A stretch of DNA of 64,000 nucleotides, from contig CAVRDP010000012.1 in the NCBI GenBank assembly GCA_963719885.1, positions 186,001-250,000 of the forward strand, written 5' to 3'. Position 1 is the stretch's first letter. The number at the start of each line of letters is the position of its first letter. Position numbers and translations under genes: made by a program. The notes beneath the pieces were generated by a model. The model had not been told where the DNA came from. It worked only from the letters and a program-made list of their open reading frames with translations, and made no database searches. This document shows positions 1 to 8,874 of the stretch, in pieces. This stretch comes from JANXQG01 sp963719885 (GTDB taxonomy: Bacteria; Planctomycetota; Planctomycetia; Pirellulales; Thermoguttaceae).

Positions 1-183
1 CAGGGCCGTCAGTTCCAACTCGCCGCGGAACGCACGGCGATTGAGCGTTTCGATATCCACCAGTTCGTGCCGGAAGAGGTACGGCCCGGTGTTGATCTTG
101 CCGCGGGCCAGTGCGTAGAACATGAATGCATCGTCGGCGTCGGGGCTATGGCCGACATGGATTTTCAGGCGGGTTTCTTTCAC
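1..183 (-). CDS. mqnD: 1,4-dihydroxy-6-naphthoate synthase (MqnD-like), N-terminal part, cut by window edge
   Basis: Only the first 61 codons are in the window; the gene runs leftward off base 1. The start is GTG at 183-181, chosen because an AAGGAG Shine-Dalgarno sits about six bases upstream. The visible protein contains GHSPDADDAFMFYAL near residues 11-25, the signature at the start of MqnD of the futalosine menaquinone pathway. That family cleaves cyclic dehypoxanthinyl futalosine to 1,4-dihydroxy-6-naphthoate in the cytoplasm and has a periplasmic-binding-protein-like fold. The assignment rests on this N-terminal motif; an MqnA-like or other substrate-binding-fold protein is the alternative. 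Confidence 0.72.
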   Translation of the reverse strand, partial: MKETRLKIHVGHSPDADDAFMFYALARGKINTGPYLFRHELVDIETLNRRAFRGELELTAL

Positions 184-233
184 GGGTGCTCCTTCTGGCC
201 GGGATTATTCACAGTGTCGAGTTGTGGCTCATT

Positions 234-261
234 GGTGGGACTCGCCTACGCTCGGCCCACC
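234..261. repeat. Short intergenic hairpin
   Basis: GGTGGG at 234-239 pairs with CCCACC at 256-261 around a GC-rich loop, in the gap between mqnD and the outer-membrane gene. It resembles the dispersed palindromes seen elsewhere in the window. No T-run follows, so it is not called a terminator. Confidence 0.35.
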
Positions 262-456
262 CTACTGCCGAAGTTTATCGCCCATTTTCGCCAAATGGAA
301 GTGAGCGGCTCGCGAGGCGTTAATCTAGGGAGTCTGGGATATTATTGCTGCCTGGATCGATTTTACTTGGCCTATCGGTAATTGCGGCCGATCCGTTTGT
401 AAGGATGGCGACGATTTTGCGGGCCTTTTCTGGGCAATCCCAAACAGGAGACGAAC

Positions 457-1611
457 ATGACGGCCAACAGGAATACCATTTGGGCTCTCGGGCTGATGCT
501 GTGTGCATGGGCAGCGGGCAAATCGACGCTCGAGGCATCATCGATTGACAGTAACAACTCTATCAGCAATGCGGGCTTTGGCGCAAGCGGCAAAACTGGT
601 TCGGATACCCTCGGCAATTCCACCAGTACGAGCGGTTGCAATGCCGGCTGTGACGCGTCCTGTGCGACCAACGGCACGAATTCCGGGAGATTGGGAGATG
701 AGCCGATGTTGAAGGATTGCCTACCGTCCTTCCAAGAATTGTGTGAGATCGGCGCGGGATGCAGTGTGAAGGCGGAGGCGAGCGCCCTTTATATGCACCG
801 TTCGGCGCCGGGAAGTCGGGAGGTCCTGCTGAATGCGGCGGGTGGGGACGCGTTTGACGCCACTTACTTGCAATTTCCCTTTGAGGTGGGGCCGCGGGTT
901 TCTCTCACCGTGTTGGACTGTGAGGGTTGGGGGTGCGAGTTGAACTACTTCGGCATCGACGGCTGGTCGGCGTCGGGCGACGTGCCCACCGGGGGCACGC
1001 TGATAGTCGACAATGTTACGGCCAATCAAGTATCGTTGACCGATGCCCACTTCGACTCGATTGCCCGCTTCTACAGTTCGGAATTCAATTTCCGCAGACC
1101 GCTTTTTGGCGATCTTTCCCTTCTGGCCGGTTTTCGCTGGTTGGATATGACCGACCAGTACATGGCCACGGGAACCGACACTTCGGCGAACACCGTGTCC
1201 GAAACGATCGTGACGCATAACCACATGTTCGGTTCCCAGATTGGCGTCGACGGAACGTTGCCCCAGATAGCCGATTGCTGGCGAATCCGCGGATTTGTCA
1301 AGGTCGGAACACTCCTCAATTTTGCCAGGCAAACGACTGCGCTCTCTGATCCCGATCCGCCCGGTTCCAACATTGCCAGCGGCACCAATACCCGTGCGGC
1401 GTATTTCGGAGAAGCGGGCCTCGTCGCCTACTACCAGATTACCAAGCACCTTTCGGCCAGCGGCGGATATCAAGTCATGTTCGTCGGTAACGTGGCCCAG
1501 CCCGTGAATCAGCTTGCGGTCACGAATCTTACCACTTCCAGCGCAAGTGTTGATACAAGCAGCGGACTGTTCTACCACGGGGCCACGGCCGGTTTGGAAT
1601 TGACCTGGTAG
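457..1611 (+). CDS. BBP7-like planctomycete outer-membrane beta-barrel protein
   Basis: This is a 384-residue exported protein. An N-terminal signal-like segment (about residues 8-27) is followed by a Ser/Thr/Gly/Cys-rich linker. The rest (about 95-384) is made of alternating strands with the pattern of planctomycete BBP7-family outer-membrane proteins, and it ends in the aromatic residue Trp (final residues LELTW), as outer-membrane barrels usually do. The ATG has an AGGAG eight bases upstream. It converges on the cusA-like gene, with only 18 bases between the stops. The role is probably structural or pore-forming; no substrate can be read from the sequence. The family assignment is by overall pattern, so it is moderately sure. 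Confidence 0.65.
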   Translation: MTANRNTIWALGLMLCAWAAGKSTLEASSIDSNNSISNAGFGASGKTGSDTLGNSTSTSGCNAGCDASCATNGTNSGRLGDEPMLKDCLPSFQELCEIGAGCSVKAEASALYMHRSAPGSREVLLNAAGGDAFDATYLQFPFEVGPRVSLTVLDCEGWGCELNYFGIDGWSASGDVPTGGTLIVDNVTANQVSLTDAHFDSIARFYSSEFNFRRPLFGDLSLLAGFRWLDMTDQYMATGTDTSANTVSETIVTHNHMFGSQIGVDGTLPQIADCWRIRGFVKVGTLLNFARQTTALSDPDPPGSNIASGTNTRAAYFGEAGLVAYYQITKHLSASGGYQVMFVGNVAQPVNQLAVTNLTTSSASVDTSSGLFYHGATAGLELTW

Positions 1612-1629
1612 GTTACGATGAAGATCACT

Positions 1630-4600
1630 TCACTCCACATAGCCGGCTGTAGCCGGATCGATCCCCCGCATCTTCAACCAACGGCTGCGGCGGGCCCAGT
1701 AGAACCGCACGGGAATGAAAATGTCGACCACCTCGTCGGCAATCAGCAGTCCGCCCAACACCGGGGCGGCCATGGCCGAAACGATCTCGTGACCTACGCC
1801 GGAGGCATAGAGCATCGGCGCTAAAGCGATAATCGCCACGCCCTCGGTCAAGAGCTTCGGTCGCAGCCGATGTACGGCCCCTTCGATCACCGCGTCGCGC
1901 AGTTCGGCCAGCGAGCCGATCTTCTCCAGGCCGCCGCGCTTTTCGATCGCCTCGCGAAGGTATACGAGCATGATGATGCCCGTCTCCGTCGCCATGCCGA
2001 AACAGGCGATGAAACCAACCTGCACGGCGACGCTGAAGCGGTAGTCGGAGAGCCCGAGATAATTGGAGACCCATATAAAGAGGATCCCGCCGACCAAGGC
2101 CTCGGGCACACACATCATCATGAGCACGGCGTCGATCAAGTCCCAGTACGTCAGAATAAGAATCACGAAGATCACCAGGGCCACGGCGGGGAAGACGATC
2201 AGCATCGTCTTGCGTGCCCGGACCTGGTTCTCGAACTCCCCGCTCCAGGCCAGGTACATGCCTTGCGGCAGCTTGACCTTTTGGGCCACGACCCGCTGGG
2301 CCTCCTCGACGAAGCCGACGATGTCGCGGTCGCGAACGTTCAGTTGCACATAGGAGCGCAACATGCCGTTTTCGCTCTTGATTTCCGCAGGACCTTCGAC
2401 GATCCGCACGTCGGCAACCATGGAGAGCGGGATCTGGCGAGAAACCGCGGAAGCCGATTTGCTTGCGGTTGATTTCTCATCGTTCATCCCGCCACCTGTG
2501 GTTTCGCGCATCGGAGCGGATCCAGCGTTGATCAAAAGGTTCTTGACATCTTCCTCGTCCTGGCGAAAGGCGCGGGCGTAGCGGGCCCGCACGGGGAACC
2601 GCTGGCGGCCTTCGACCGTCGTCGTAATCGCGCGGCCGCCGAGGGCCACCTCGACCACGTCCCAGACATCGCCGACGTTCACCCCGTAGCGCTTCGCGCG
2701 GTCGCGATCGGGCCTGATCTCCAGGTAGCCCTTGCCCTTGATCTGATCGGGAAAGACGCCCACCGCCCCCGGTACGCTCCGCAGGACCTCGGCTACTTCG
2801 TCCGAGACCTTCTGGATCTGGTCGAGGTTGTTGCCGAAGACCTTCACGCCGATGTCCGTCCGCACGCCGGTAGCCAGCATTTGAATGCGATTGATGATGG
2901 GCTGCGTCCAGATATTGATCCAACCGGGCACGCGGACGACGCTCTCCATCTCCTTGTTCGCGAGGTCGTCTTTCAACGTCTGCGAGAGGAACAGCTTTGG
3001 CGTCCAGGCCTTATCGAGGTCCTGGCGAAGCTTGATGAGTTTTTGTTTCTCGGCCGCATCGTCGGTCTTTTCGGCCCACTTGCCCTGATCTTGGGCCGCT
3101 TTTTTCAGCTCGTCGATGGCGTAGTGGTCGTAGCTGGCCGCCGCGCAGTCGAGGATTTCATCATTGATCTGCTCGACTCGTTTTCGCCACTGGCGGTCGC
3201 GCCGGCTGACGATGAATTGCCACATATCGGTGAACAACGTCGGCCGTTCGGCGCCGAGGACTTCGGCCACATTCAGCCAGCCTGCGTAGAGCCCGCTATA
3301 ATTCGGGGCCAGCAGGTCGGGGTTAAGCTGGACCTTCTTCCCGCCTTCCGCGGAGGCCAGCCCCTCAACGATCTTTTGCATCAGCCGGGTGATGTCTTCC
3401 TGGTTCGGACCGGCGGCAAGAATCGCGGCAAACTCCTTCTGATGATCCTTGGCCAGCCGGTCGATGTCGTCATCGGTCACCACTGCCGAGAGGCGGCCCG
3501 CCTTCTGCAATCGCCCGACGAGTTCCGCAATGAACTCCCGCAGCAGCGAGGGGCCGAGTTGGGCGTCGAATTCCCTGAACCGCATGGCCACCATCCCCCG
3601 CATGGTCTCGTCGAACCGCTCTACGGCGTTCATCGTAGCCGGGTCCATAAGCGCGTGCCGCTCGGAATCCACGGGAATGGCCTCGATGAGGTCCTGCTTC
3701 TGCAAGGCGTCGAGCACGACGGCCATTTGCCGTTGGGCGTCCTTGTAATCGAGCTTTCGCTTGGGCCAATGCTCCTTGGGACGCAGCGTGATCACGCTTT
3801 CCACCATTTCGATCGGCGAGGGGTCGGTCGGCGTATCGGCCCGGCCGGCCTTGCCGACGATCAATTCGACCTCCGGAAAACGCCGGATGATCTCGTCGCG
3901 GGCTTTGAGGTCCCTGGCAGCCTGGGCTACCGACACCCGCGGCACCGTGACGGGCATGTCGAGGATGCTGCCCTCATCCAGCTTCGGCATGTAGTCGGTG
4001 CCGATCCTGGGGAAGTTGGAGGCCGCCAGAGCCAAGGCCCCGAGGGTGACGAAGGAGAGCAACTGCCAGCGCCAGCCGGCGACGAGCAAGATCGTGATCA
4101 ACATCGTCACGGCGACGATCCATAGGAAACAGGTCCGCCAGGCCACGCCGATCACGGCGTCCAGCGGAAAGAGGCCCGCCCCCACGATCAGCAGCGCGGA
4201 GAACGACCACATCGCAAAGTTCCGCCGCGGCATCAGCCAGGTGAGCCACGGCTTATAGATGCCGATCAGGTTCCGCACCAGCCAGCTCTCTTGCTCGCTC
4301 CGCAGTCGGCCTTTGATGAAGCTGGGGATCAGGGCGGGCACCAGTGTAATGGAGATCACCGCCACGCCGAGCATGGCGAAACTCTTCGTGAAGGCCAGCG
4401 GGTGGAACGTCTTGCCTTCGCGGCCCGACAGGGCGAAGACGGGGGCGAACGAGAGCAGGATGATCATCACCGAGAAGAAGATCGGCCGCCCCACGGTGCG
4501 GCAGGCCCGGATGACGATCTCGCGGGTGTCGCCCTCGATCCGCTTGCCCGGGCCGAAATGGGCCGTGAGATGGTGCGTGGCGTTTTCCACCATCACGATC

Positions 4601-5814
4601 GCCTGGTCGACGAGGATGCCGATGGAAATGGCGATGCCCGAGAGCGACATGATGTTCGACGACACGTTGAACTGCCTCATGAGGATGAACGACACGAGCA
4701 CGGCCAGCGGCAGCGTCATGCAGATCAGCACGGCGCTGCGGAAGTGCATGAGGATCAGCAGGATGGCCAGCGAGGCGATGATCATCTCGTCCCGGAGCGT
4801 CTCAGTGACGGTTTCGATGGCCCCGTTGATCAGCCGCGTGCGGTCGTAGAAAGGGACGATGCGGATGCCCGCGGGCAGACCCGGTTGAAGTTCCTGGATC
4901 TTGTCCTTGATCCGCTTGGTGACTTGCAAGGGGTTCTCGCCGTGGCGCATCATGACGACGGCGCCGACGGCTTCGCTGCCGTTCTTTTCCAGCACGCTGC
5001 GGCGGAACTCGCCGCCGCGGCCGACTGTGCCGAGCTGCGCCACGCAAATCGGCGTGCCTTTCTCGCTCTCGGTCTTGACGACGATTTTTTCAATATCGCG
5101 GATGCTTTCGATCCAGCCCACGCCGCGGACGATGAACTCGGCGTTGCCTTTCTCGATCACCTTGCCGCCGACCGACGCATTGGCCCTGGAGACGGCGGAA
5201 TAAAGCTCGCCGAGGGTCACGTTGTAGGCGCGGAGTTTATGGGGATCGACGTCGATCTGGTACTCGATCGGCATTCCGCCGGCCGAGGCCACCTGGGCCA
5301 CACCCGGAACCGAGTTGAGCTGGTAGCGGACGTACCAATCCTGGATCGCGCGGAGCCGGCCCAGGTCCTGGCCCTCCCCTTCGACCGTATACCAGAAGAT
5401 CTGGCCCAGGGCCGTGGCGTCGGGAGCCAGGTAGGGCACCACGCCCGGCGGCAGGAAGGTGCTCGAGAGCGTGAGCCGTTCCAGCACGCGCTCTCGGGCG
5501 AAGTAGAAATCGACGTTGTCGTCGAAGATGATATTGATCATCGAAAAATTGAACTGGCTGGAGGACCGCACCGCCTTCACGCCCGCCAGTCCTTGCAGGT
5601 TGACCGAGAGCGGATAGGTGATCTGGTCTTCAATCTCCTGGGGACTGCGGCCCATCCAGTCGGCGAAGACGATGACCTGGTTCTCCGAGAGGTCGGGGAT
5701 GGCATCGACGGGCGTATTGACGACGGCATGCACGCCCCAGAGCATGACGCCCAGCGTCACGAGGATGACGATAAACCGGTTGCGTATCGAGAACTCAATG
5801 ATTTTTTCGATCAC
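1630..5814 (-). CDS. cusA: CusA/CzcA-type heavy-metal efflux RND pump with a large insertion
   Basis: This is a 1394-residue inner-membrane RND proton antiporter of the heavy-metal efflux class. The N-terminus (IEKIIEFSIRNRFIVI) and the segments around NTPVDAIPDLSENQVIV, GILVDQAIVMVEN and TDYMPKLDEGSILDMPV are hallmark CusA/CzcA sequences. The usual length is about 1040 residues. The excess comes from extra hydrophobic segments at about 545-610 and a charged, mostly helical insertion at about 690-945, between the porter subdomain and VRVPGWINIWTQPI. The start is GTG at 5814 with AGGA upstream. It lies 82 bases downstream of the adaptor gene and is almost certainly co-transcribed with it. The exact metal (Cu/Ag or Co/Zn/Cd) cannot be fixed from sequence alone. 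Confidence 0.92.
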   Translation of the reverse strand: MIEKIIEFSIRNRFIVILVTLGVMLWGVHAVVNTPVDAIPDLSENQVIVFADWMGRSPQEIEDQITYPLSVNLQGLAGVKAVRSSSQFNFSMINIIFDDNVDFYFARERVLERLTLSSTFLPPGVVPYLAPDATALGQIFWYTVEGEGQDLGRLRAIQDWYVRYQLNSVPGVAQVASAGGMPIEYQIDVDPHKLRAYNVTLGELYSAVSRANASVGGKVIEKGNAEFIVRGVGWIESIRDIEKIVVKTESEKGTPICVAQLGTVGRGGEFRRSVLEKNGSEAVGAVVMMRHGENPLQVTKRIKDKIQELQPGLPAGIRIVPFYDRTRLINGAIETVTETLRDEMIIASLAILLILMHFRSAVLICMTLPLAVLVSFILMRQFNVSSNIMSLSGIAISIGILVDQAIVMVENATHHLTAHFGPGKRIEGDTREIVIRACRTVGRPIFFSVMIILLSFAPVFALSGREGKTFHPLAFTKSFAMLGVAVISITLVPALIPSFIKGRLRSEQESWLVRNLIGIYKPWLTWLMPRRNFAMWSFSALLIVGAGLFPLDAVIGVAWRTCFLWIVAVTMLITILLVAGWRWQLLSFVTLGALALAASNFPRIGTDYMPKLDEGSILDMPVTVPRVSVAQAARDLKARDEIIRRFPEVELIVGKAGRADTPTDPSPIEMVESVITLRPKEHWPKRKLDYKDAQRQMAVVLDALQKQDLIEAIPVDSERHALMDPATMNAVERFDETMRGMVAMRFREFDAQLGPSLLREFIAELVGRLQKAGRLSAVVTDDDIDRLAKDHQKEFAAILAAGPNQEDITRLMQKIVEGLASAEGGKKVQLNPDLLAPNYSGLYAGWLNVAEVLGAERPTLFTDMWQFIVSRRDRQWRKRVEQINDEILDCAAASYDHYAIDELKKAAQDQGKWAEKTDDAAEKQKLIKLRQDLDKAWTPKLFLSQTLKDDLANKEMESVVRVPGWINIWTQPIINRIQMLATGVRTDIGVKVFGNNLDQIQKVSDEVAEVLRSVPGAVGVFPDQIKGKGYLEIRPDRDRAKRYGVNVGDVWDVVEVALGGRAITTTVEGRQRFPVRARYARAFRQDEEDVKNLLINAGSAPMRETTGGGMNDEKSTASKSASAVSRQIPLSMVADVRIVEGPAEIKSENGMLRSYVQLNVRDRDIVGFVEEAQRVVAQKVKLPQGMYLAWSGEFENQVRARKTMLIVFPAVALVIFVILILTYWDLIDAVLMMMCVPEALVGGILFIWVSNYLGLSDYRFSVAVQVGFIACFGMATETGIIMLVYLREAIEKRGGLEKIGSLAELRDAVIEGAVHRLRPKLLTEGVAIIALAPMLYASGVGHEIVSAMAAPVLGGLLIADEVVDIFIPVRFYWARRSRWLKMRGIDPATAGYVE

Positions 5815-5896
5815 GATGCTTTTCCTGTAGGTCCTTCCCGGCAGGAAGGACCTATCAGCCGCTGTCTTGCCGTTTTGGCAGGGTGGTTGCTCTCAA

Positions 5897-7669
5897 TCAC
5901 GGCTGCGTTCTTTCCAACTTCTTCAATATCCCTTCGGGATCGCGTTTGGCCTTGCCGATGCAACCCTTGCAGCAAAGGTAGACGGGCTTGCCGCGGAGCG
6001 TGATCTTCACGGGCACGCCCATCGACCCCAGCGCGGTCCCCGTCACGGGACATATCGCCTGAGCCTTGGCCGGTTGCCGATCTTCTTCCGGCAGTTGGTT
6101 GATGTTTTTCAAGTACTCATCACGCTCCGCCGTGATGTTCTTTTTGGAAGTGACCTTCTCGCGAGTGGCCGGTGGCGACGAACCGTTGCCGGCCTGCGGA
6201 CCGCCGCTGGCGCCGAAGTAGGTCGAAGCGGCGGCCGGATTGAGCCGCGTTTCGGCATCGACGAGGAACCCGCCCGCCGCCGCGACCCGGTCGCCGGCAA
6301 CCAGCCCCGTGAGCACTGGGTAGAAATCATCCTGCCGCGGTCCCAGTTCGACTTCGACGCCCTCGAACAGCCCCGGCTTGCGCTCGACATAAACGACCTT
6401 TTTCGCACCCGTATCGACCACGGCCTGTTCCGGCACGACGAGGAACTCCTGTTGCGGTTTGGCCTGGCCGTCCTTCTGGCTGACAAGGATCGTCTGCACG
6501 GTCTTGGCAGCCAGCGTCTTGTAGGGTTCGATCGTTTCCAGGGGCGTATCGATGGTCACGGCGGCAAACATGCCGGGTCGCAGTTCATGCTCGGGGTTGT
6601 CGAGCTTGAACCGAACGCGGTTGGTGCGCGTCGCTGCTTCCAGATGGGGGTGAACCAGCGCGATTTTTCCGGTAAACGTGCGATTGGGAAGGGCTTCTAC
6701 CGTGGCCTCGACCTCTTGGCCGGCTTGAAGAAAGGGAATATCGTTTTCAAATACCTCGGCCTCGATCCAGACGGTTGAGAGATCGGCCAACTCGAAAAGG
6801 GTCATCTTCGCTTCCACGCTGGCGCCAACCACGATCTTCTTTTCCACCACGTGCCCTGATTGCGGCGCGCGGATCACCAGTCGCGTCGGCGGCTCTTTCG
6901 CGTCGGCAATCTCGCGGACTTCCTCCTCGCTGAAGCCCAGCAGCAGGAGCTTCTCGCGATCGGCCACGTTGCGTTCGACTCCGAATCGCCTGGCTTGGAT
7001 CAGTTCCTTGGCCGCGCTGTACAATTCGGGGCTATCGATCTCGGCCAGGCGGTCGCCCTTGTGGACCATCGTGAAGGTCTTGTCGACAAAGAGCTTCTCG
7101 ACGTAGCCCCCCACGCGACTGACGACTCGCGACAGCCCGCTTTCGTCGTAGGTAACGTAGCCTACGGTCTTGGTTTGCCGGACTACCGGACGATAGGCGA
7201 CCGCCACGGTCTTGATGCCCGCCATTTGTACTCGCTCCGGAGAAAGTTGCACGCGGGCGGTGATGTCGGCGGGCAGTTTCTCCTTTTGGCCCTTCGCGTG
7301 GATCGACAACCGCATGCCGCAGATCGGGCAGGCCGGCACGTCGCCGTTGGACGCGTAGGTCGTTTGCACCACTTGCGGGTCCATGGGGCAGAAGAACTCC
7401 TGGCCGGGGGGCAGTTCGCGGCTGGCAGACGCGCGAGGATGCGTCCAGCGGTCCCAATGGCTCTTCACCACGTCCCATTTACATATAAACAATCCCACTC
7501 CAACCAGGATGGCAATGAAGCGGACGCGCTTCATGATCACCAGGCCCACCAGCCAGAGCTTTTGACGGCCGGTGAGTTCCGGCAGCGTAGGCATCTCGTC
7601 TGCGACCGGTAGCGGGGTGATGATTTCAACAGGTTCTGCAAAATCGGCAGGTATATTTTCGTCAGCCAT
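5897..7669 (-). CDS. cusB: CusB/CzcB-type periplasmic adaptor with two metal-binding modules
   Basis: This is a 590-residue membrane-fusion protein that would link the CusA-like pump to an outer-membrane channel. ATG at 7669 is chosen over an in-frame upstream start because AAGGAG precedes it by about seven bases. After an N-terminal cytoplasmic stretch and one TM segment comes a heavy-metal-binding domain with FFCPMDPQ and CPICGMRL. Barrel-sandwich/lipoyl and beta-barrel domains follow, including RLVIRAPQSGHVVEKK. The C-terminal domain has ICPVTG and YLCCKGC, like a YHS-type metal site, and is extra compared with E. coli CusB. A repeat palindrome (6113-6137) lies inside the coding region just before this last domain. 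No outer-membrane TolC/CusC gene is visible next to it. Confidence 0.9.
   Translation of the reverse strand: MADENIPADFAEPVEIITPLPVADEMPTLPELTGRQKLWLVGLVIMKRVRFIAILVGVGLFICKWDVVKSHWDRWTHPRASASRELPPGQEFFCPMDPQVVQTTYASNGDVPACPICGMRLSIHAKGQKEKLPADITARVQLSPERVQMAGIKTVAVAYRPVVRQTKTVGYVTYDESGLSRVVSRVGGYVEKLFVDKTFTMVHKGDRLAEIDSPELYSAAKELIQARRFGVERNVADREKLLLLGFSEEEVREIADAKEPPTRLVIRAPQSGHVVEKKIVVGASVEAKMTLFELADLSTVWIEAEVFENDIPFLQAGQEVEATVEALPNRTFTGKIALVHPHLEAATRTNRVRFKLDNPEHELRPGMFAAVTIDTPLETIEPYKTLAAKTVQTILVSQKDGQAKPQQEFLVVPEQAVVDTGAKKVVYVERKPGLFEGVEVELGPRQDDFYPVLTGLVAGDRVAAAGGFLVDAETRLNPAAASTYFGASGGPQAGNGSSPPATREKVTSKKNITAERDEYLKNINQLPEEDRQPAKAQAICPVTGTALGSMGVPVKITLRGKPVYLCCKGCIGKAKRDPEGILKKLERTQP
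6113..6137. repeat. Palindromic repeat, copy 1 (inside the cusB-like gene)
   Basis: The core TCATCACGC-TCC-GCCGTGATG is read in frame in the adaptor gene, in the linker before the C-terminal metal domain. The same core recurs at 14465-14489 (intergenic) and, as an almost perfect 33-base palindrome, at 58875-58907 (inside a glycosyltransferase). Confidence 0.6.
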
Positions 7670-7808
7670 GATCAGGCTCCTTATGAGAAATTCGGTCCGA
7701 CACCACCTTCGGTGGAAACGCCCGTAAACGGGTGTAAGTTGCAGAACGAGCGAGAAAAGCGCAGGCAAAGTCAATTGTGCGCGCGCAGTATCCCGCCCAA
7801 GCGCAGAA

Positions 7809-8276
7809 TCAGACGATGAGGCGACAGAGCAAGCTCAGACGTTCCGGGGAAGTCTGGCCCGGCAAAGAGTGGAAATGAATATCCCGCGAACCGACAACGC
7901 TGATCGCAACCGCATCGATTGCCGGCGAAGCATTGGCAGAAGCCAGGGTCTTGGCCGTGTCGGTCCGGGAATTGCCCGGCCCCGGCGCCTGGATGGGAGC
8001 CGGGTGGTTCTTCGCACATTGACAGCCCGAATTCGGGCCGCACTTCCCTCGACGGCAACAGCAGCACCTATGGGCCGACGATCGCGACTTCCCATGGCAG
8101 CAGCAACAACAGTTGGCCGCGCCCTTCCAGCAGCACGGTGCCTTTCGTAGCGGGGCTAAAGCACCGGCAGTTCGGGCCCAGCAATCACAGCCCGACACAG
8201 GTATCCCCTCTGCCGGGATCAGCAGGGCGACCACCCATACCAGGATTCGTACGGCGATATGACTGGGGGAAATCAT
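7809..8276 (-). CDS. Cysteine-rich exported protein upstream of metal-efflux genes
   Basis: This 155-residue protein matches no family I recognise. It begins with a hydrophobic signal-like segment (about residues 7-24). Then come 16 cysteines within about 60 residues, in clusters CDC, CC, CCCCC, CCCC and CQC, with several His and Lys. A Pro/Ala-rich tail and one further Cys follow. It is the first gene of the leftward metal-efflux unit, 139 bases before the CusB-like gene. The composition suggests metal (Cu/Ag/Zn) binding in the periplasm or at the membrane, which is inference from composition and position. The gene could be wrong in frame, but the signal segment followed by clustered Cys argues for a real product. 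Confidence 0.65.
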   Translation of the reverse strand: MISPSHIAVRILVWVVALLIPAEGIPVSGCDCWARTAGALAPLRKAPCCWKGAANCCCCCHGKSRSSAHRCCCCRRGKCGPNSGCQCAKNHPAPIQAPGPGNSRTDTAKTLASANASPAIDAVAISVVGSRDIHFHSLPGQTSPERLSLLCRLIV

Positions 8277-8369
8277 GAGACCGTTCTGTTCTCGTTGAAA
8301 CCGAAATCGCCTGAAAGGGAGGGTTTGGCGTGGGCCGTTATCCGCCGGACCAGCACGTGCATGCAGTCA

Positions 8370-8398
8370 ACTTTACCACTAGGGCACCCCCCGGTCAA
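8370..8398 (-). promoter_or_regulatory. Sigma-70 type promoter candidate for the metal-efflux unit
   Basis: On the minus strand, TTGACC (8398-8393) and TAAAGT (8375-8370) are separated by 17 bases. The spacer is rich in G/C runs (GGGGGG and CCC) flanked by ACC...GGT, which could be a metal-sensor site, but no clear MerR or CsoR operator can be assigned. Confidence 0.4.
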
Positions 8399-8672
8399 TG
8401 CAAAAGCGCGGGACACACAAATCATGAGATGCTGCCCCGGCATGCGTTTTTGACCTTGAGTCGCTACGCGTTATGCGACAGAATGTTGGAACAGTTCATT
8501 CGTACAGGTTTTGGCCGCGATCGGCAGCCTCTCCTGCCAAGAATGTCTATTTTGCAGAGAAGGATTGTGGAGATTTACGGATTCGCTCGCAAAATTCCCC
8601 ATTTTTGACTGATTTTCACATACTGCAGTGCTACAACCGGCAAGATTCGCAAGCTTTTTTCCTTCCAAGTCG

Positions 8673-8700
8673 TTGACAAAACGGAAGAAGTGATTATGCT
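8673..8700 (+). promoter_or_regulatory. Sigma-70 type promoter candidate for the sigma-54 activator gene
   Basis: A perfect -35 TTGACA (8673-8678) and TATGCT (8695-8700) are 16 bases apart. The predicted start lies about 165 bases before the ATG at 8875. Confidence 0.42.
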
Positions 8701-8874
8701 AAGGCTACCGATTATTCGTCGCCAATGGTGACTTGACATACCAAGTTTTGGAAACACTACGGAGGCAGCGTTAGGGTTCCTTCCTGGGAGTGTAGCCGAC
8801 ACGGGGGGTGTGCATGATGTACCGAACCTGGTGATCGGGATTTCCAGTTCACAAAAGGTCCCTCCAAGCAAACT

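Larger units (their letters stand above)
8277..8874. other. Divergent intergenic region between the metal-efflux unit and the sigma-54 activator
   Basis: I see no convincing gene in this stretch; the reading frames here lack recognisable content. It holds one leftward promoter candidate (8370-8398) for the Cys-rich/CusBA unit and one rightward candidate (8673-8700) for the sigma-54 activator. The second half is clearly more AT-rich than the flanking genes. Confidence 0.5.

Noticed and set aside
2881..6003. Long plus-strand frames opposite the cusA-like and cusB-like genes
   Set aside because: They are high-GC antisense shadows with Asp/His/Gly/Arg-rich, non-family sequence. The minus-strand products match RND families throughout.
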